A stretch of DNA of 64,000 bases from NCBI RefSeq assembly GCF_001612685.1, contig NZ_BDAY01000003.1, positions 240,135-304,134 on the forward strand, given 5' to 3'. The notes beneath the pieces were generated by a model, which was not told the DNA's origin, made no database searches, and saw only the letters and a list, made by a program, of their open reading frames with translations. This DNA comes from Nocardia altamirensis NBRC 108246. Its GTDB lineage: Bacteria > Actinomycetota > Actinomycetes > Mycobacteriales > Mycobacteriaceae. Of this stretch, positions 16,913 through 25,197 are shown piece by piece. The translations under genes were made by a program, and so were the position numbers. Position 1 is the first letter of the stretch; each line of letters starts with the position of its first letter.

Positions 16913-18169
16913 ATGACCGTCGCCGGGATGACCGTGTTCGAGGCGCTCGAATCCAACGTGCGCGGCTACTGCCGGTCCTGGCCGACCGTCTTCGACACCG
17001 CGAGCGGCGCCTGGCTGCGCGATGAACACGGCAGGGAGTACCTGGACTTCTTCGCAGGCGCGGGCGCGCTGAACTACGGCCACAACAACCCGATTCTGAA
17101 ACAGGCGCTGCTCGACTACATCACCGGGGACGGCATCACGCACGGCCTCGACATGTCGACCGTCGCCAAGCGCAGGTTGCTCGAGACGCTGCGCGACAGG
17201 GTGTTCGGCCCGCGCTGCCTGGACTACAAGGTGCAGTTTCCCGGCCCGACCGGGGCCAACGCGGTGGAGGCCGCGCTCAAACTCGCCCGCAAGGTCACCG
17301 GACGTCAGCAGATCCTGAACTTCACCAACGCGTTTCACGGCATGTCACTCGGTGCGCTTTCGGTCACCGGAAGCGCGGCCAAGCGCGCGGGCGCCGGGGT
17401 GCCGCTGGCGCATGTGACCCCGATGCCTTACGACGGATACCTCGGCGAGCCCGACGAGCTGCGCTGGATGCGGCGCGCGCTCGACGACCCGTCCTCCGGC
17501 CTGGACAAGCCGGCCGCGGTGATCGTCGAGACGGTGCAGGGCGAGGGCGGGGTCAACGTGGCGCGGGTCGACTGGCTGCGTCAGCTCGCCGAACTGTGCT
17601 CGGCCCGCGGCATTCTGCTCATCGTCGACGACGTGCAGATGGGCTGCGGCCGGACCGGCCCGTTCTTCTCCTTCGAGACGGCGGGGATCCGGCCCGACAT
17701 CGTCACCCTGTCCAAGTCGATCGGCGGCTACGGGTTGCCCATGGCGCTGGTGCTTTTCGCACCCGAACTCGATCAGTGGGCGCCCGGCGAGCACAACGGC
17801 ACCTTCCGCGGCAACAACGCGGCCTTCGTCACCGCGCGGATCGCGTTGGAGCACTATTGGTCCGATGCGGCGCTCGAGCAGGCGACGCTGGTCAAGGGGG
17901 CGCGGATCGCGCGCGAGCTGACCGAGCTCGCCGCGACGGTGCCCGGCGCCCAGGTCCGTGGCCGCGGGCTGGTGCAGGCGCTCGCGTTCGACGATCCCTC
18001 GCTGACCGGCAAGGTCTGCCAGGCCGCCTTCGATCGCGGCCTGCTGGTGGAAACCTCGGGCGCGACCGGCCAGGTGGTGAAACTGATGCCGCCGCTGACG
18101 ATCACCGACGCCGAAATCGACCACGGGCTCGAACTGCTCACCGCCGCGGTCCGCGCCGTCTGTCACTGA
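16913..18169 (+). CDS. ectB: Diaminobutyrate-2-oxoglutarate transaminase, EctB-type
   Basis: A 418-residue class III PLP aminotransferase that converts aspartate semialdehyde to L-2,4-diaminobutyrate. It starts MTVFEALESNVRGYCRSWP, the EctB opening, and carries LDFFAGAGALNYGHNNP, PTGANAVEAALKLARK, AFHGMSLGA, VDDVQMGCGRTGPFFSFE and TLSKSIGGYG with Lys268 as Schiff base. ATG at 16913 is preceded by CGGAGG. There is no ectA or ectC beside it, so ectoine synthesis is not implied; lone copies often supply diaminobutyrate to peptide natural products. The divergent ABC-2 exporter is the only close partner. Enzyme family is sure, physiological role open. Confidence 0.85.
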   Translation: MTVAGMTVFEALESNVRGYCRSWPTVFDTASGAWLRDEHGREYLDFFAGAGALNYGHNNPILKQALLDYITGDGITHGLDMSTVAKRRLLETLRDRVFGPRCLDYKVQFPGPTGANAVEAALKLARKVTGRQQILNFTNAFHGMSLGALSVTGSAAKRAGAGVPLAHVTPMPYDGYLGEPDELRWMRRALDDPSSGLDKPAAVIVETVQGEGGVNVARVDWLRQLAELCSARGILLIVDDVQMGCGRTGPFFSFETAGIRPDIVTLSKSIGGYGLPMALVLFAPELDQWAPGEHNGTFRGNNAAFVTARIALEHYWSDAALEQATLVKGARIARELTELAATVPGAQVRGRGLVQALAFDDPSLTGKVCQAAFDRGLLVETSGATGQVVKLMPPLTITDAEIDHGLELLTAAVRAVCH

Positions 18170-18368
18170 CCGACGGATTCGTCGTCCCTGCCACGAAATT
18201 GCTGGAAAAATAGTCGGGGCGTGACCAGCACATGACATGGCCGGGGTTGATTGCCATACTCAGGCGCAACGACTGGCGACGATCGGGCACAGGTGTCCGG
18301 TTAGCGCAGTAGGCTGGTCATCGAATCATGTCGCGGTAGCGAAAGACTGGGAACCCGGGAGGGGAACG

Positions 18369-18692
18369 GTGGACACGCTGAAGCTCGACCCGGCGGCGGT
18401 AGCCGCCTACACCGCGATCGCCGACGCGGTATCCCAACAGCTCGCGGATGCGGCGGCCGTCGCTTCCGGTGCGGTGAATCCGGACCAGCTGGCCACCGAT
18501 CTCGGGCTGGTCGGCGCGGATTTCGCGGCCAGGTTCGCCACCGCGGTGTCCGAGCACGCGCAGGCGCTGTCGACCGCGGGGCAACTCGTCGGCACGTACG
18601 GCCAGGTACTGCGCGGCTACAACGCCGACATGCAGGGTGTCGACACCGACACCGCAGGCGTCATCACCCGAACAGGGGAGACGCTGACATGA
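18369..18692 (+). CDS. EspC/DUF2580-like type VII secretion protein
   Basis: A 107-residue helical-hairpin protein. Two long Ala-rich helices (about 6-30 and 44-90) end with LSTAGQLVGTYGQVLRGYNA, like the end of EspC-type (PF10824) ESX substrates, which have LHTAGxxLA followed by a short polar tail. There is no WXG motif, and only a loose YxxxD-like tail (YNADM). GTG at 18369, after GGGAGGGGAACG, was chosen since it gives a normal EspC length. The stop overlaps the next gene as ATGA. ESX core genes (eccC, eccD, mycP) are not in the window, so the export machine must be elsewhere. Confidence 0.65.
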   Translation: MDTLKLDPAAVAAYTAIADAVSQQLADAAAVASGAVNPDQLATDLGLVGADFAARFATAVSEHAQALSTAGQLVGTYGQVLRGYNADMQGVDTDTAGVITRTGETLT

Positions 18693-20071
18693 GAAGCCTT
18701 TCCGGACTACGCCGCAGGCCGCAGGCGCCGACGACCGACACGGTCGCACCTGCGCCGATGTACCTGGATCCGAACGTCGATCCGCCGATCGTCGCCGCGC
18801 TGGTGAAGCCGCTGCTGCAACTGCGCGCCAGCCTCGGCACCGGCGTCGCGACGCCGAACCAGACCACCACCAGTGCGCTGTCCGCCGCATCCACCCAAGC
18901 TGCCGACGTCGAGGGTCCGCACCGCGACGGCCTGCACGCGCTGGAGTCGACATGGACCTCCCGCGGCGCCGACGCCGCGGTGCCCGCGCTGCGCACCACC
19001 CAGACCGAGATCGGCGAAATCTCCGACCGCGGACCGGCTTATCTCGGGGTGCTCTCCGACGCGCACGCCACCAGCTCCCGCGCGGCGCGGACGGTCGACC
19101 AGATCATCGCGGACTTCCGTCGCGACGCGCGCGAGATCCTCGGCAACGCCACCGCGGCGCCGGACACCGACGCCGTGATCGCGCGGGCGAGCCAGGCCCT
19201 GCGCGACGCGCTCACCACGGTCAACGTCGCGAAAACCGAGATGGACGACCACAGCAGGCGACTCGACCAGATGGGGCCGCTTACCGTCACCCAACCCTCC
19301 GGCGTCACCACCTCGCCGTACAACGCCGTCGGCCCGTACGGAAACGGCACCGGCGGCACCGTTCCCTTCGGGCAGGGCACCGGAACCACGGTGCCTGGCA
19401 CCGGACAACCGATGGATCCGGCGCTCGCCGCGCAACTCCAACTGCAGCAACAGTTGATCAACGCCGGCGTGCAGATCGGGACCACCGCGATCAACGCAGG
19501 CGTCGATATCGGCACCAACATCATCGACAAGATCGCGGGCATCGGCACCCACATCATCGACAAGGTCGCCGAGGTCGGCACCCACGCCATCGACACGGTG
19601 GCGGCCGGGGCGGACAAGGCGGTCACCGAGGCGATCCGGCCGGGCAGCACCACCGGCGACAACTCGGCGAACCCGAACTCCGCGGGCTCGCCGAAGCTGT
19701 TCGACTTCGGTGCGGGAACCGGCGGGCGGCCGCCCGCACAGCCGTCGAGCCCTGCCCAGCCGACCGGGCCCGGCACGGTGATCCCGCCCAACGGATCCCC
19801 GTCGACCACCAGAGCCGAAGCGCCGCAGCCCGAATCACGTCCTGCGCCTGCGCCCGCTCCCGCGCCTGCCCCCTCGGATCCGGCGCCGCGGGCGGCCGAT
19901 CCCGGCCAGCAGCATCATCCGGGGACCACCGGCGGTGTGGCATTGCCGCCGGGGCCGCCCCCGGACGACAAGGAACACAAGTCGCGTGAGGGTCAGCTCG
20001 GCGTGACCGTGCCGACCGCTGTGGTTGCCGTGACCCCGGTGCTCGGCGACTACGACGATGACACCCTCTGA
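18689..20071 (+). CDS. T7SS-associated protein with five 11-residue repeats
   Basis: A 460-residue protein. Residues 40-195 are a helical, Ala-rich domain (ALESTWTSRGADAAVPALRT, then RTVDQIIADFRRDAREI) resembling the N-terminal four-helix regions of DUF4226/EspB-like ESX proteins. Residues 205-240 are Gly/Thr/Pro-rich. Residues 256-310 are five consecutive 11-residue units of the form xInxGvxIGTx, strongly amphipathic. Residues 330-430 are Pro/Ala-rich, with an acidic C-terminus. No signal peptide or membrane helix. It is coupled to the EspC-like gene (4-base overlap) and to the next membrane-protein gene (14-base overlap), so the three make one transcript. A role in ESX export is inferred. 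Confidence 0.65.
   Translation: MRSLSGLRRRPQAPTTDTVAPAPMYLDPNVDPPIVAALVKPLLQLRASLGTGVATPNQTTTSALSAASTQAADVEGPHRDGLHALESTWTSRGADAAVPALRTTQTEIGEISDRGPAYLGVLSDAHATSSRAARTVDQIIADFRRDAREILGNATAAPDTDAVIARASQALRDALTTVNVAKTEMDDHSRRLDQMGPLTVTQPSGVTTSPYNAVGPYGNGTGGTVPFGQGTGTTVPGTGQPMDPALAAQLQLQQQLINAGVQIGTTAINAGVDIGTNIIDKIAGIGTHIIDKVAEVGTHAIDTVAAGADKAVTEAIRPGSTTGDNSANPNSAGSPKLFDFGAGTGGRPPAQPSSPAQPTGPGTVIPPNGSPSTTRAEAPQPESRPAPAPAPAPAPSDPAPRAADPGQQHHPGTTGGVALPPGPPPDDKEHKSREGQLGVTVPTAVVAVTPVLGDYDDDTL
19454..19618 (+). repeat. Five hendecad coding repeats
   Basis: Encodes residues 256-310 of the 18689 gene as units LINAGVQIGTT, AINAGVDIGTN, IIDKIAGIGTH, IIDKVAEVGTH and AIDTVAAGADK. The 11-residue period with hydrophobic positions 2, 6 and 8 predicts an amphipathic helix of lipid-binding or right-handed coiled-coil type. 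Confidence 0.8.
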
Positions 20072-21065
20072 CCCGAACAATCCGGGTCGGCAAGAGGGGC
20101 AGGGCAATCCGTTCGACACCGGGCTGCCCATGCTGCGCGTACCCACCGGCAAGGCACGGAAGCGGCGGCGCTCGGCGACCCGCCGCAACCCGATGCGGCG
20201 TCGAGATCCGGAGGTCTACGTGCCAGAACCGCACATCCCGGAGCACCCGCCGAATCGGCTGCGGCGCACCGGGGACTGGGAGGAATGGCTCGACCCGCCC
20301 GTCGCGGGCGAGCCGCCGGAGCCACTGGACGAGCCGGATCGGCACGCGACGCGCGCCGCGGAGCTACCGCCCGAGAGCTACGACGACAATGCCGCGCCAC
20401 CACCGGCGATCATCAACCGGTCCGGCATCCATCCCGGCGTCCCGCTGCGGCATCCCACGCGCCGCCGCGATCAGCAGCCGCGCGGCAACAAGGTGCTCGC
20501 CATCCTGATCGTGCTCGGCGTCGGGATCGCGGTGGCCTCGATCCTGGCCACCGCCATCAACGGATTCGGCTCCAGCACGCCGTCGACCGCGGCCACCTCC
20601 TCGGCGCCGGCGGTGCCTGGCCCGACCGGCGCAAGCACGGCGACGTCGGCCCCGCCGCCCGCGCAGGCCTCCGCCCTGGCGACCCAGGGGTGCGAACAGA
20701 AGCGCACCGCCGACGTCGTCTCTGGCACCGATCCGGGCGGCACCGCCAACGGACCCGACGCGATCCTCGCCTTCGAATACGCCTACTACGTGGAACGCTC
20801 CGGCTATCGCGCCCGCGCAGTGGTCGCCGACAACGCGATCGTGTCACCCGCCGACCAGATCCAGCGCGGCATCAACCTGATCCCCGTCGGCACCCGCTAC
20901 TGCGTGCAGATCAGTCGCTCCCGCGACGGCGACGACGGTCTCGCGCACTGGGAAGTGCAACTGACGCAGCAGTATCCAGGCGAGCAGCCGCGGACCTTCA
21001 CTCAGCTCATCACGACCAGGACCCTCGCCTCCCGCACCCTCATCACGGCCATCGCATCCGCCTAG
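20058..21065 (+). CDS. Single-pass membrane protein of the EspC-like cluster
   Basis: A 335-residue protein with a cytoplasmic N-terminus of 150 residues rich in Arg and Pro (GKARKRRRSATRRN at 32-45), one transmembrane helix at about 152-172 (VLAILIVLGVGIAVASILAT), a Thr/Ser/Pro/Ala linker (175-210), and an external domain of 120 residues with Cys215 and Cys289 that could form a disulphide (TQGCEQKRTADV, GTRYCVQISR). The external part looks like a small alpha+beta fold of the SnoaL or NTF2 kind, but I cannot assign it. It overlaps the upstream gene by 14 bases. Probably anchors or escorts the two upstream proteins at the membrane. Confidence 0.7.
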   Translation: MTPSDPNNPGRQEGQGNPFDTGLPMLRVPTGKARKRRRSATRRNPMRRRDPEVYVPEPHIPEHPPNRLRRTGDWEEWLDPPVAGEPPEPLDEPDRHATRAAELPPESYDDNAAPPPAIINRSGIHPGVPLRHPTRRRDQQPRGNKVLAILIVLGVGIAVASILATAINGFGSSTPSTAATSSAPAVPGPTGASTATSAPPPAQASALATQGCEQKRTADVVSGTDPGGTANGPDAILAFEYAYYVERSGYRARAVVADNAIVSPADQIQRGINLIPVGTRYCVQISRSRDGDDGLAHWEVQLTQQYPGEQPRTFTQLITTRTLASRTLITAIASA

Positions 21066-21196
21066 CGCCGAATCCCGTTCCCGCAGTGGACGGTGCCGAG
21101 GTCACGAGTGCGACGAGTGCGGTGGATCAGCAGGCGCCAGGTGTGATCCCGTTAACACCGGAGGGGGCCACGACGATCACCGGGGTAAGTGCGTTT

Positions 21197-21221
21197 GTTA
21201 CCGAGGGTTTCCCTCGGTAAC
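21197..21221 (+). terminator. Terminator hairpin
   Basis: GTTACCGAGGG (21197-21207), a TTT loop and CCCTCGGTAAC (21211-21221) form a perfect 11-bp stem, 130 bases after the T7SS-like operon and 76 bases before the next gene. Confidence 0.7.
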
Positions 21222-21297
21222 GACCCTTGTTTGCCAATGCCATGTCTGACATGGTTGTTCGCACCCGATCGTGAGACGGAGAAGGCGAGTCGAGGCG

Positions 21298-21984
21298 ATG
21301 ATGTCGCTACTGTGGATCATCCTGCCGTACAGTGCCTTTCTATCTTTCGCGGCAGGCCACGTCTGGCGATATCGGCACGACCGTTTCAGTTGGTACATCA
21401 CCGGCCCCGACGTCGACCGGGCGCAACGGATCGGGGCGCCCGCGCTGCGGATCGGCATCGGGATGCTGGTTGTCGTCCGGCTGACCGACCTGTTCTTCAC
21501 CGGGCCGCACAACCATCCCGACGGGCCGCTCGACATCGCTCTCGCGGTGATCGAGGTGTGCGCACTCGTGGCCGGGTCGGTCGGTGCCGTGCTGCTGTTC
21601 GTGCCGGACATGATCGGCACCCCGGCCAGGCAGGCGGTGACGCCGTTGGACCGCTTGACCTTTCCGCTGATGGTGGCCGCCCTGCTGTCCTGGGTGGCGG
21701 TCAAGTTCGACCCGAACTCCTCCGCCGACGCGAATCTGACCACCGAAACGCTGTTCACCTGGTTCCGGTCGCTGTTCACGCTGCATCCGAATCCCGAAGC
21801 GATGGCCAACGCCCCGTTGATCTATCAGGCTCGCGGGCTCGCGGTGCTGTCGTTCCTCGCGATCTGGCCCTATACCCGGCTGGCAGGCATCTTCGCCGAT
21901 CCGGTCATTCGCTTCATCCTGCGGATCCGGCCCGAGCTCGCCGCGAGTCGCACCCGATTGCGCGCGGCTGGGCAACAGACATAG
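21298..21984 (+). CDS. NarI-like membrane protein lacking haem ligands
   Basis: A 228-residue protein homologous to the gamma subunit of respiratory nitrate reductase: LLWIILPYSAFLSFAAGHVW at 4-23, the paired second helix at 46-66, and WFRSLFTLHPNPEAMANAPL at 155-174 followed by the last helix and WPYTRL. In NarI four histidines bind two b haems. By family alignment from memory these positions are Arg51, Arg61, Arg179 and Gly197 here, so no haem should bind. No narG, narH or narJ is nearby. Five membrane helices are expected. The ATG at 21298 (or 21301) matches the family start. It is followed by an NCS1 permease gene 145 bases downstream. Function unknown. Confidence 0.75.
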   Translation: MMSLLWIILPYSAFLSFAAGHVWRYRHDRFSWYITGPDVDRAQRIGAPALRIGIGMLVVVRLTDLFFTGPHNHPDGPLDIALAVIEVCALVAGSVGAVLLFVPDMIGTPARQAVTPLDRLTFPLMVAALLSWVAVKFDPNSSADANLTTETLFTWFRSLFTLHPNPEAMANAPLIYQARGLAVLSFLAIWPYTRLAGIFADPVIRFILRIRPELAASRTRLRAAGQQT

Positions 21985-22129
21985 CGGTGCGATCGGCCGC
22001 AAAGCTGGTTGCGCCATCGCCCTACAAGACCGACCAGTGTGGGCCATACTGCTGATCGGACGCAGTGACGGCTCCACGGTCTGGTCCCGGACGTCCGTAG
22101 CTGCTGTTCGTACGACTGAAGGCGGGCCA

Positions 22130-23566
22130 ATGGCGCAGGATGAGCAGTTCGACGCGGCCGGGCCGATCGAGCGCCGCACCATCGAGGTCATTCCCGACGC
22201 GGAACGCCACGGGACCCCGCGCAGCCAGTTCACCCTCTGGTTCGGGGCGAACATGCAGATCACCGCGATCATCGACGGCGCGCTCGCGGTGGTGTTCGGC
22301 GCCGACGCGCTGTGGGCGATCATCGGCCTGCTCGTCGGGAACATCCTCGGCGGCATCGTGATGGCACTGCACTCGGCGCAGGGGCCGCGCCTCGGATTGC
22401 CCCAAATGATCTCCAGCCGAGCACAATTCGGCGTCTTCGGCGCGGTGGTTCCGCTGCTGCTCGTTGTGGTGATGTACCTCGGTTTCGCCGCGACGGGCAC
22501 CGTGTTGGCGGGCCAGGCGGTGAACAAGATTCTGCACATCGACAACACGACGGTCGGCATCCTGATCTTCGGGGCGCTCACCGCGGTGGTCGCGGTCACC
22601 GGCTATCGGCTGATCCACGTCATCGGCCGGATCGCCACCGTGGTCGGCATTGTCGGCTTCACCTACCTCGGCATCCGGCTGTGCACCGAGTACGACGTGA
22701 GCGCATTTGTCGGCGTAAAGCCGTTCGACATGGTGACCTTCGTGCTCGCGGTCTCGCTCAGCGCGGGCTGGCAGCTCACGTTCGGGCCGTACGTCGCGGA
22801 CTACTCGCGCTACCTGCCGCGCTCGACCAGCGATCGCACCACGTTCCTGGCGACCTTCGCGGGCAGCGTGCTCGGCTCGCAGTGGTCGATGACGTTCGGT
22901 GCGCTGGTCGCGGCGGTGGCGGGAAAAGCGTTCCTCGGCAACCAAGTCGGGTTCATCGGCGGGCTCGCGGGCCCTGCGGTGCTCGCCTTCCTGATCTACC
23001 TCGTGATCGTGGTCGGCAAGCTGACGGTGAACTGCCTCAACGCCTATGGCGGATTCATGTCGATGCTGACGTCGGTGAGCGCGTTCACCGGGCAGTCGCG
23101 GGCCACGCCCATTGCGCGTGCCGCCTACATCGTCGGCTTCACCGCGGTGTCGATGGTCATCGCGATCGGGGCAAGCGCCGACTTCCTCGGCAACTTCAAG
23201 AATTTCGTGCTCACCCTGCTCATGGTGTTCACGCCGTGGAGCGCGATCAACCTGATCGACTACTACCTGATCTCGCGCGAACGCATCGACATTCCGGCGC
23301 TGTACGACCCGCAGGGGCGGTACGGGCGCTGGAACAGCACCGCGCTGATCTGCTATGCGCTCGGCATCGCGGCGCAGATTCCGTTTCTGGCGCAGCAGCT
23401 CTATACCGGCCCGCTCACCGAAAAGCTCGGTGGCGCAGACATTTCCTGGATCGTCGGCATCGTGTTCACCGCGGCGATCTACTACCCATGGGCTCGTCGG
23501 ACCAGCAACCCGCCGGACCGGATGATCTATCCTGCGGCAACGGTGCCGGACAAGACGTCAGTGTGA
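22130..23566 (+). CDS. NCS1 purine-cytosine permease
   Basis: A 478-residue integral membrane transporter with about 12 helices, importing nucleobases or related compounds by cation symport. Typical elements are WFGANMQITAIIDGALAVVF near 38-57, the amphipathic GPRLGLPQMISSRAQFG loop, SAGWQLTFGPYVADYSRYLP near 225-244, and LTLLMVFTPWSAINLIDYYL in the late half. The ATG at 22130 gives the usual cytosolic N-terminus ahead of helix 1; the upstream frame extension is not conserved. Substrate cannot be told from these motifs, though cytosine permease-like proteins share them. A TetR gene converges on it 12 bases away. Confidence 0.88.
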   Translation: MAQDEQFDAAGPIERRTIEVIPDAERHGTPRSQFTLWFGANMQITAIIDGALAVVFGADALWAIIGLLVGNILGGIVMALHSAQGPRLGLPQMISSRAQFGVFGAVVPLLLVVVMYLGFAATGTVLAGQAVNKILHIDNTTVGILIFGALTAVVAVTGYRLIHVIGRIATVVGIVGFTYLGIRLCTEYDVSAFVGVKPFDMVTFVLAVSLSAGWQLTFGPYVADYSRYLPRSTSDRTTFLATFAGSVLGSQWSMTFGALVAAVAGKAFLGNQVGFIGGLAGPAVLAFLIYLVIVVGKLTVNCLNAYGGFMSMLTSVSAFTGQSRATPIARAAYIVGFTAVSMVIAIGASADFLGNFKNFVLTLLMVFTPWSAINLIDYYLISRERIDIPALYDPQGRYGRWNSTALICYALGIAAQIPFLAQQLYTGPLTEKLGGADISWIVGIVFTAAIYYPWARRTSNPPDRMIYPAATVPDKTSV

Positions 23567-23578
23567 TTGCGCGGCAGG

Positions 23579-24241
23579 CTATTTGGCGTCCAGCATCGGC
23601 ACGAGGTAGTGGCGGGCGAAGATCCTGGCCTGTTCGGCGGTGTCCAGCTCGATGGCCGAGGGTTTGGTCAGGATGAGCGACAAGGTGATTCGGATGTGCA
23701 GCTCGGCCACGGTGCGCAGGTGCCGCAGTTCCTCGTCCGAAATCGTGGTGTCGCGGTAGAACTCGTGTTGCCACAGGGTCACGCAGAACTCGCGGAACAT
23801 GTCGACGATCGGACCCGCGCCGACCGTCAGCGAGGGCAGGATGGCATCCGGCTCGGTTTCCAGGAGTCGACGCAGCAGCGGATGATCGCGCAGGAATTCG
23901 ACGGTGTAGGCGCAGCTTTCGGCCATTCGATCGGCCACGGTCGGCTGATCGCTGGTGGCGGCGGTGCTGCCTGCGAGGTATTTGCGTAGCTCGGCGAGCA
24001 GGACTGCTTCGGTGAGCGCGTTCTTACTGGGAAACTTGCGGTAGACCGTCGCGCGGCCGAGTCCGGCCCGCTTGGCGACGTCTTCCACGGTCGAACGCCG
24101 CCAGCCGACGACGGCCATCTGCTCGAAAGCCGCAGCCAGGATCCGCTCGGTGACTTCGTCGGCGTCATCGAGCAGGCGAAGCACCTCGGGATCGGGTGCC
24201 GCCAGCTTGTCCAGCAACGTGTCCCTCGTCACTTTCGTCAC
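23579..24241 (-). CDS. TetR family regulator
   Basis: A 220-residue repressor with a longer N-terminal arm (DTLLDKLAAPDPEVLRLL) before the HTH at about 28-78: ERILAAAFEQMAVVGWRRST, VEDVAKRAGLGRATVYRKFP. The C-terminal domain is helical, ligand unknown. It is convergent with the NCS1 permease and divergent from a second TetR gene. A TTGTA-cca-TACAA palindrome lies 67 bases upstream of the start and may be its own operator. Whether it regulates the permease or the downstream oxygenase operon is not clear. Confidence 0.8.
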   Translation of the reverse strand: MTKVTRDTLLDKLAAPDPEVLRLLDDADEVTERILAAAFEQMAVVGWRRSTVEDVAKRAGLGRATVYRKFPSKNALTEAVLLAELRKYLAGSTAATSDQPTVADRMAESCAYTVEFLRDHPLLRRLLETEPDAILPSLTVGAGPIVDMFREFCVTLWQHEFYRDTTISDEELRHLRTVAELHIRITLSLILTKPSAIELDTAEQARIFARHYLVPMLDAK

Positions 24242-24307
24242 GGCTCTCCTTGTCGTCTCCCGGGCCTCAACAGTACCTTCGAGACGATCGGACGCTCAGT
24301 GTCTCAT

Positions 24308-24320
24308 TTGTACCATACAA
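24308..24320. promoter_or_regulatory. Palindrome between divergent TetR genes
   Basis: TTGTA-CCA-TACAA, perfect 5-bp arms within an AT-richer patch, 67 bases upstream of the minus-strand TetR start and about 200 upstream of the plus-strand one. Half-sites of this kind are common TetR operators. Confidence 0.4.
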
Positions 24321-24472
24321 TTCGGGAGCATGCATGGTGGCGATCTACCCCGCGGACGTGCGGGTTCGGGCGGTGCCTGCTCGGTGGGTGGTCGTCGTGT
24401 CGGGTGCCGTTCGGGCTGCCAGTGCGCCCGAGATCGCCGCCGACGACTGTTTGCGACAAATGCAGCAGAATG

Positions 24473-24485
24473 AACACAAAGTGTT
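24473..24485. promoter_or_regulatory. Palindrome upstream of the second TetR gene
   Basis: AACAC-AAA-GTGTT, perfect 5-bp arms, 35 bases upstream of the ATG at 24520. It is a candidate autoregulatory site for the TetR-MpaB-DUF1295 operon. Confidence 0.45.
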
Positions 24486-24519
24486 GCATCGGCCGGATTT
24501 CGGGCTTAGGGTCGAGCTC

Positions 24520-25161
24520 ATGAAGCAGAGCATCGCCGCTCTCCTGGCCGCCGGATTCTTCGGCGGTAGGGAGGAGGCCGCCGATCGGACGGTGGAGCGG
24601 ATCCTCGATGCCACCGTCGCGGAGGCGGCGGCGACCGGCGTAGCGCGCTTGAAGATCGACGCGATCGCCCGGCGCGCCGGCGTGAACCGGGCGACGGTCT
24701 ACCGCCGCTTCGGCGATCTCGACGGTCTGATCGAGGCGACGACGATGCGCGAGGGCAGGCGCATGGCCGACACCGTGTTCAGTGCGGTCGAGAGCGTGCA
24801 CGATCACCAAGGCAGGCTGGTCGAGGGCTTCGTGGCCTGCATGCGGATGGCTCGCGAGCACCCGGTGATCGCGCGTACCGCCGCGCTGGAGCCGGACCGG
24901 CTCGTCGCCGCAGGCCTCGCCGACGACGCTGCACTGCTCAAGCTGGGCAGCGGCGTCGTCGCCGAGTTGATCCGGCAGGGGCAATCCGATGGCCACGCAA
25001 CGCATTTGGATCCGGACGAGGCCGGGCAGAGCATCGCGATGCTGTTCGCGGCCTGCGTGCTGATGCCGACCGCGCAGGGTATCGATCTGCGCACCGACGA
25101 GTCGATCCGTGCTTACGCGCGACGCACGTTGGTGCCCATGGTTTTCGGGCCGAGCACGTAG
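24520..25161 (+). CDS. TetR family regulator of the MpaB operon
   Basis: A 213-residue repressor. Its HTH is at about residues 30-75: DRTVERILDATVAEAAATGV, then KIDAIARRAGVNRATVYRRF. A helical C-terminal domain follows. The ATG at 24520 (MKQSIAALLAAG) is used because it gives normal TetR length; longer frames back to 24196 run across the divergent promoter region. It is followed after 36 bases by the MpaB-type oxygenase and a DUF1295 gene on the same strand, so regulator and enzymes are probably one transcript controlled by the palindrome at 24473-24485. Confidence 0.82.
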   Translation: MKQSIAALLAAGFFGGREEAADRTVERILDATVAEAAATGVARLKIDAIARRAGVNRATVYRRFGDLDGLIEATTMREGRRMADTVFSAVESVHDHQGRLVEGFVACMRMAREHPVIARTAALEPDRLVAAGLADDAALLKLGSGVVAELIRQGQSDGHATHLDPDEAGQSIAMLFAACVLMPTAQGIDLRTDESIRAYARRTLVPMVFGPST

Positions 25162-25197
25162 CTCGATGCTGCCCGAGCAGTGAGAGGTGGACAGGCG

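Noticed and set aside
16913..18169. Ectoine biosynthesis cluster
   Set aside because: Only the ectB-type gene is present; ectA, ectC and ectD are absent on both sides.
21298..21984. Nitrate respiration locus
   Set aside because: No narG, narH or narJ, and the haem-binding histidines are replaced.
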